In this document: piece by piece, positions 62,388 to 64,000 of the stretch | Numbering within the stretch: position 1 is the first letter of the stretch | How the letters are laid out: each line of letters opens with the position of its first letter | Assembly: GCF_965216805.1 (NCBI RefSeq) | Contig: NZ_CBDCGN010000003.1 | Location: 1,612,001-1,676,000, forward strand | Reading direction: 5' to 3' | Length of the DNA stretch: 64,000 nt | Source of the DNA: Panacagrimonas sp965216805 | GTDB taxonomy: Bacteria > Pseudomonadota > Gammaproteobacteria > Nevskiales > Nevskiaceae | Translations under genes and position numbers: made by a program | The notes under the pieces: model-generated | Told to the model about the DNA's origin: nothing | The model's input: only the letters and a program-made list of their open reading frames with translations | Databases searched by the model: none

Positions 62388-63853
62388 GTCGTTTCCCGTG
62401 GTTGCAGCAGCCCGATCACCGCGTCGAGATCCAGGTGCTGTTCCAACGTATCGGCAAGACGGTCCAGCGCGGCCTCGCGCTGCGCCGCCACATCCAGGGT
62501 CTGGACCTGGCGCAGGCCGGCCCATTGCAGTACCGCGCTCAGGGCTTGCGGGGTGTCGAACAGACCGTGCACGTAGCTGCCGAAGATGGCGCCGTCGACG
62601 GACACCGCGCCATCGTCGCGGTCCTGCAGTCGCAGCGCCGGCCGCGCCAGCGCCGGGCCACTGCTGACCCCGCAGTGAATCTCGTAACCCTCGACGGGCA
62701 CGCCCGGGCTCGACAGCAGCAGGTGGCCGCTGACCGTGCGCAATTGCTTGTGCGGCCGCAGCTCGGTGTACAGGTCCAGCCAGCCGAAACCTTCGCTGTC
62801 GCCGGGTCTTCCCTCGATGCCCTGCGGATCGGACAGCGTCCGACCCAGCATCTGCAGCCCTCCGCAGACGCCGATGAGCTTGCCGCCGTAGCGCAGATGC
62901 CGTTGCAGATAAGCCTCCCAACCCTGTGCGCGCAGATGGGCCAGATCGGCGCGCGCCGATTTCGAGCCGGGCAGGATCACCAGGTCGGCGGGTGGCGGTG
63001 TCTGGCCAGGGCCGACAAAGTGGAAGTCGACCTGCGGGTGGCGGCGCAGCGCATCGAAGTCGGTGTGGTTGCTGATGCGCGGCAACACCGGCACCACCAC
63101 CTTCAGTTCGCCGTGCTGCGCCGGCACGTCGCGGGCAATGGCGTCTTCGGCGTCCAGATGCAGGCTGTGAAGATAGGGCAGCACGCCCAGCACCGGCGTG
63201 CCGGTGCGGTCTTCCAGCCAGCGCAGGCCGGGCTCCAGCAGGGCGATGTCGCCGCGAAAGCGGTTGATGACAAAGCCGCGCACGCGGGCCCGTTCACTGG
63301 CGCTGAGCAGCGCCAGGGTGCCGACCAGATGGGCGAACACGCCGCCGCGGTCGATATCCGCGATCAGGACCACCGGGCAGTCCACTGCCTCGGCAAATCC
63401 CATGTTGGCAATGTCGTGAGCGCGCAGGTTGATCTCCGCCGGCGAACCGGCGCCCTCCACGACGATGGCCTGGTAGCGCGCACACAGCCGCGCGTGCGAG
63501 GCCAGCACCGCCTGCATCGCCACGCGCTTGTAGTCGTGGTAGCCGCGCGCATCGAGATCGGTCACCGCCCGGCCGTGGACAATGACCTGGGCGCCGATGT
63601 CGGAGTTGGGCTTGAGCAGCACCGGATTCATGTCGGTGGTGGGTGCGATGCCCGCCGCCTGTGCCTGCAGCGCCTGCGCCCGACCGATCTCGCCGCCGTC
63701 TGCCGTCACCGCCGAATTGAGCGCCATGTTCTGCGGCTTGAACGGCGCCACCGCGACGCCGCGACGCTTGAGCACGCGGCACAGGCCGGCGACCAGGGTG
63801 GTCTTGCCGGCATCGGAGGTGGTGCCCTGGACCATCAGGGTGGCGGACGTCAT
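62384..63853 (-). CDS. cobQ: Cobyric acid synthase
   Basis: The 489-residue enzyme amidates adenosylcobyrinic acid a,c-diamide at four positions using glutamine and ATP. It has the N-terminal ATPase domain (VQGTTSDAGKTTLVAGL, PFKPQNMALNSAVT, VVVEGAGSPAEINL-like IVVEGAGSPAEINL) and the C-terminal glutaminase-like domain with Cys in GVCGGLQMLG and the later His in YVHGLFD. Length matches the family (about 480-510). It lies upstream of cobU in the same operon. Confidence 0.96.
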   Translation of the reverse strand: MTSATLMVQGTTSDAGKTTLVAGLCRVLKRRGVAVAPFKPQNMALNSAVTADGGEIGRAQALQAQAAGIAPTTDMNPVLLKPNSDIGAQVIVHGRAVTDLDARGYHDYKRVAMQAVLASHARLCARYQAIVVEGAGSPAEINLRAHDIANMGFAEAVDCPVVLIADIDRGGVFAHLVGTLALLSASERARVRGFVINRFRGDIALLEPGLRWLEDRTGTPVLGVLPYLHSLHLDAEDAIARDVPAQHGELKVVVPVLPRISNHTDFDALRRHPQVDFHFVGPGQTPPPADLVILPGSKSARADLAHLRAQGWEAYLQRHLRYGGKLIGVCGGLQMLGRTLSDPQGIEGRPGDSEGFGWLDLYTELRPHKQLRTVSGHLLLSSPGVPVEGYEIHCGVSSGPALARPALRLQDRDDGAVSVDGAIFGSYVHGLFDTPQALSAVLQWAGLRQVQTLDVAAQREAALDRLADTLEQHLDLDAVIGLLQPRETT

Positions 63854-63914
63854 GGCGGGGCCTGCAGATAGGAGCCTGCCAGTGTGCGCCGGGCGCCTCG
63901 ATCAGTTGCGGGGT

Positions 63915-64000
63915 TCATCTGCAGTGCACCTGCACAGAGGCGAGCCCGGCTTCCAGCCGCTGCCAGTCCGCCTCCGGGCCCGGTAGCCCGAAGCGCAAGC
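63915..64000 (-). CDS. Threonine-phosphate decarboxylase, C-terminal end (partial)
   Basis: The window ends inside this gene; only its last 27 codons are seen. They read LRFGLPGPEADWQRLEAGLA and then a short tail. The LRFGLPG..E..W.RLE pattern is the C-terminus of CobD/CobC PLP enzymes, which make the aminopropanol linker of cobalamin. The gene lies 61 bp upstream of cobQ on the same strand, consistent with the cobalamin operon. Confidence 0.7.
   Translation of the reverse strand, partial: LRFGLPGPEADWQRLEAGLASVQVHCR

Noticed and set aside
62276..63871. 531-codon open frame on the plus strand opposite cobQ and part of cobU
   Set aside because: Antisense to two identified cobalamin genes, without a ribosome-binding site or domain.

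Overview
The window is high-GC DNA from a bacterial chromosome, most likely a gammaproteobacterium of the Xanthomonadales (Lysobacterales) lineage. The block infC-rpmI-rplT-pheS-pheT-ihfA-merR followed by tRNA-Pro is a classic gammaproteobacterial order. An LpxO-like hydroxylase, RlmJ, a ClsB/YbhP-type operon, a PA3496-type protein and a PPi-type phosphofructokinase fit the same group. The lineage call is inferred from gene content; no rRNA is present. There is no CRISPR array, prophage or large island. The only intact mobile element is one IS5-family insertion.

Layout. 1-6861: the end of an outer-membrane beta-barrel protein, then a three-haem c-type lipoprotein, a secreted Sel1/coiled-coil/caspase-like protease and a membrane-anchored Ser/Thr kinase, packed head to tail with overlapping or nearly touching ends. 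This is the most unusual gene set here. 6862-12990: the translation block, with an AUC-start infC behind a structured leader, a REP pair, a strong terminator before pheS, ihfA, a MerR regulator and tRNA-Pro, whose 3' end is duplicated 133 bp downstream. 12990-24600: LpxO-like hydroxylase, RlmJ, an MHS-type transporter beside acetyl-CoA synthetase, a 32-aa lysine-rich protein, a PPi-type PFK, the IS5 element, a glutathione S-transferase and an aldehyde dehydrogenase. 24680-28356: four lipid/phosphoester genes (LpxH-like, diacylglycerol-kinase-like, metallophosphoesterase, PAP2). 28561-35376: ClpB with a heat-shock-type promoter, a short exopolysaccharide export set (export protein, chain-length protein, atypical tyrosine-kinase-like ATPase) and RmlA.

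35554-45127: DUF1329 and DUF2505 proteins, a START-like protein, an OmpA protein with calcium-type repeats, an acyl-CoA dehydrogenase whose 3' end is followed by two exact 149-bp tandem repeat units, a divergent acyl-CoA synthetase, a LOG protein, a PA3496-type protein, a TIGR04282 transferase and tRNA-Ala(CGC). 45301-57423: a molybdopterin oxidoreductase next to a 49-aa Cys-rich protein, a thioesterase, the TVP38/EEP/ClsB membrane-lipid operon, a SET-domain methyltransferase, a flavodoxin, Mrp/ApbC, a Pro-Thr-repeat lipoprotein, a 2-oxoglutarate oxygenase whose start overlaps a divergent membrane protein, and dCTP deaminase. 57442-64000: an 18-bp-armed palindromic intergenic repeat, an LTA-synthase-like sulfatase, a glycine-zipper lipoprotein and the cobalamin genes cobD/C(partial)-cobQ-cobU-cobT, the last three joined by 4-nt overlaps.

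Taken together the window is mostly housekeeping plus envelope and lipid functions. The best candidates for something undescribed are the haem-lipoprotein/caspase/kinase cassette at the left edge and the tandem amplification of a gene tail at 39991-40361. Function calls rest on motifs and remembered family features, not on database searches.
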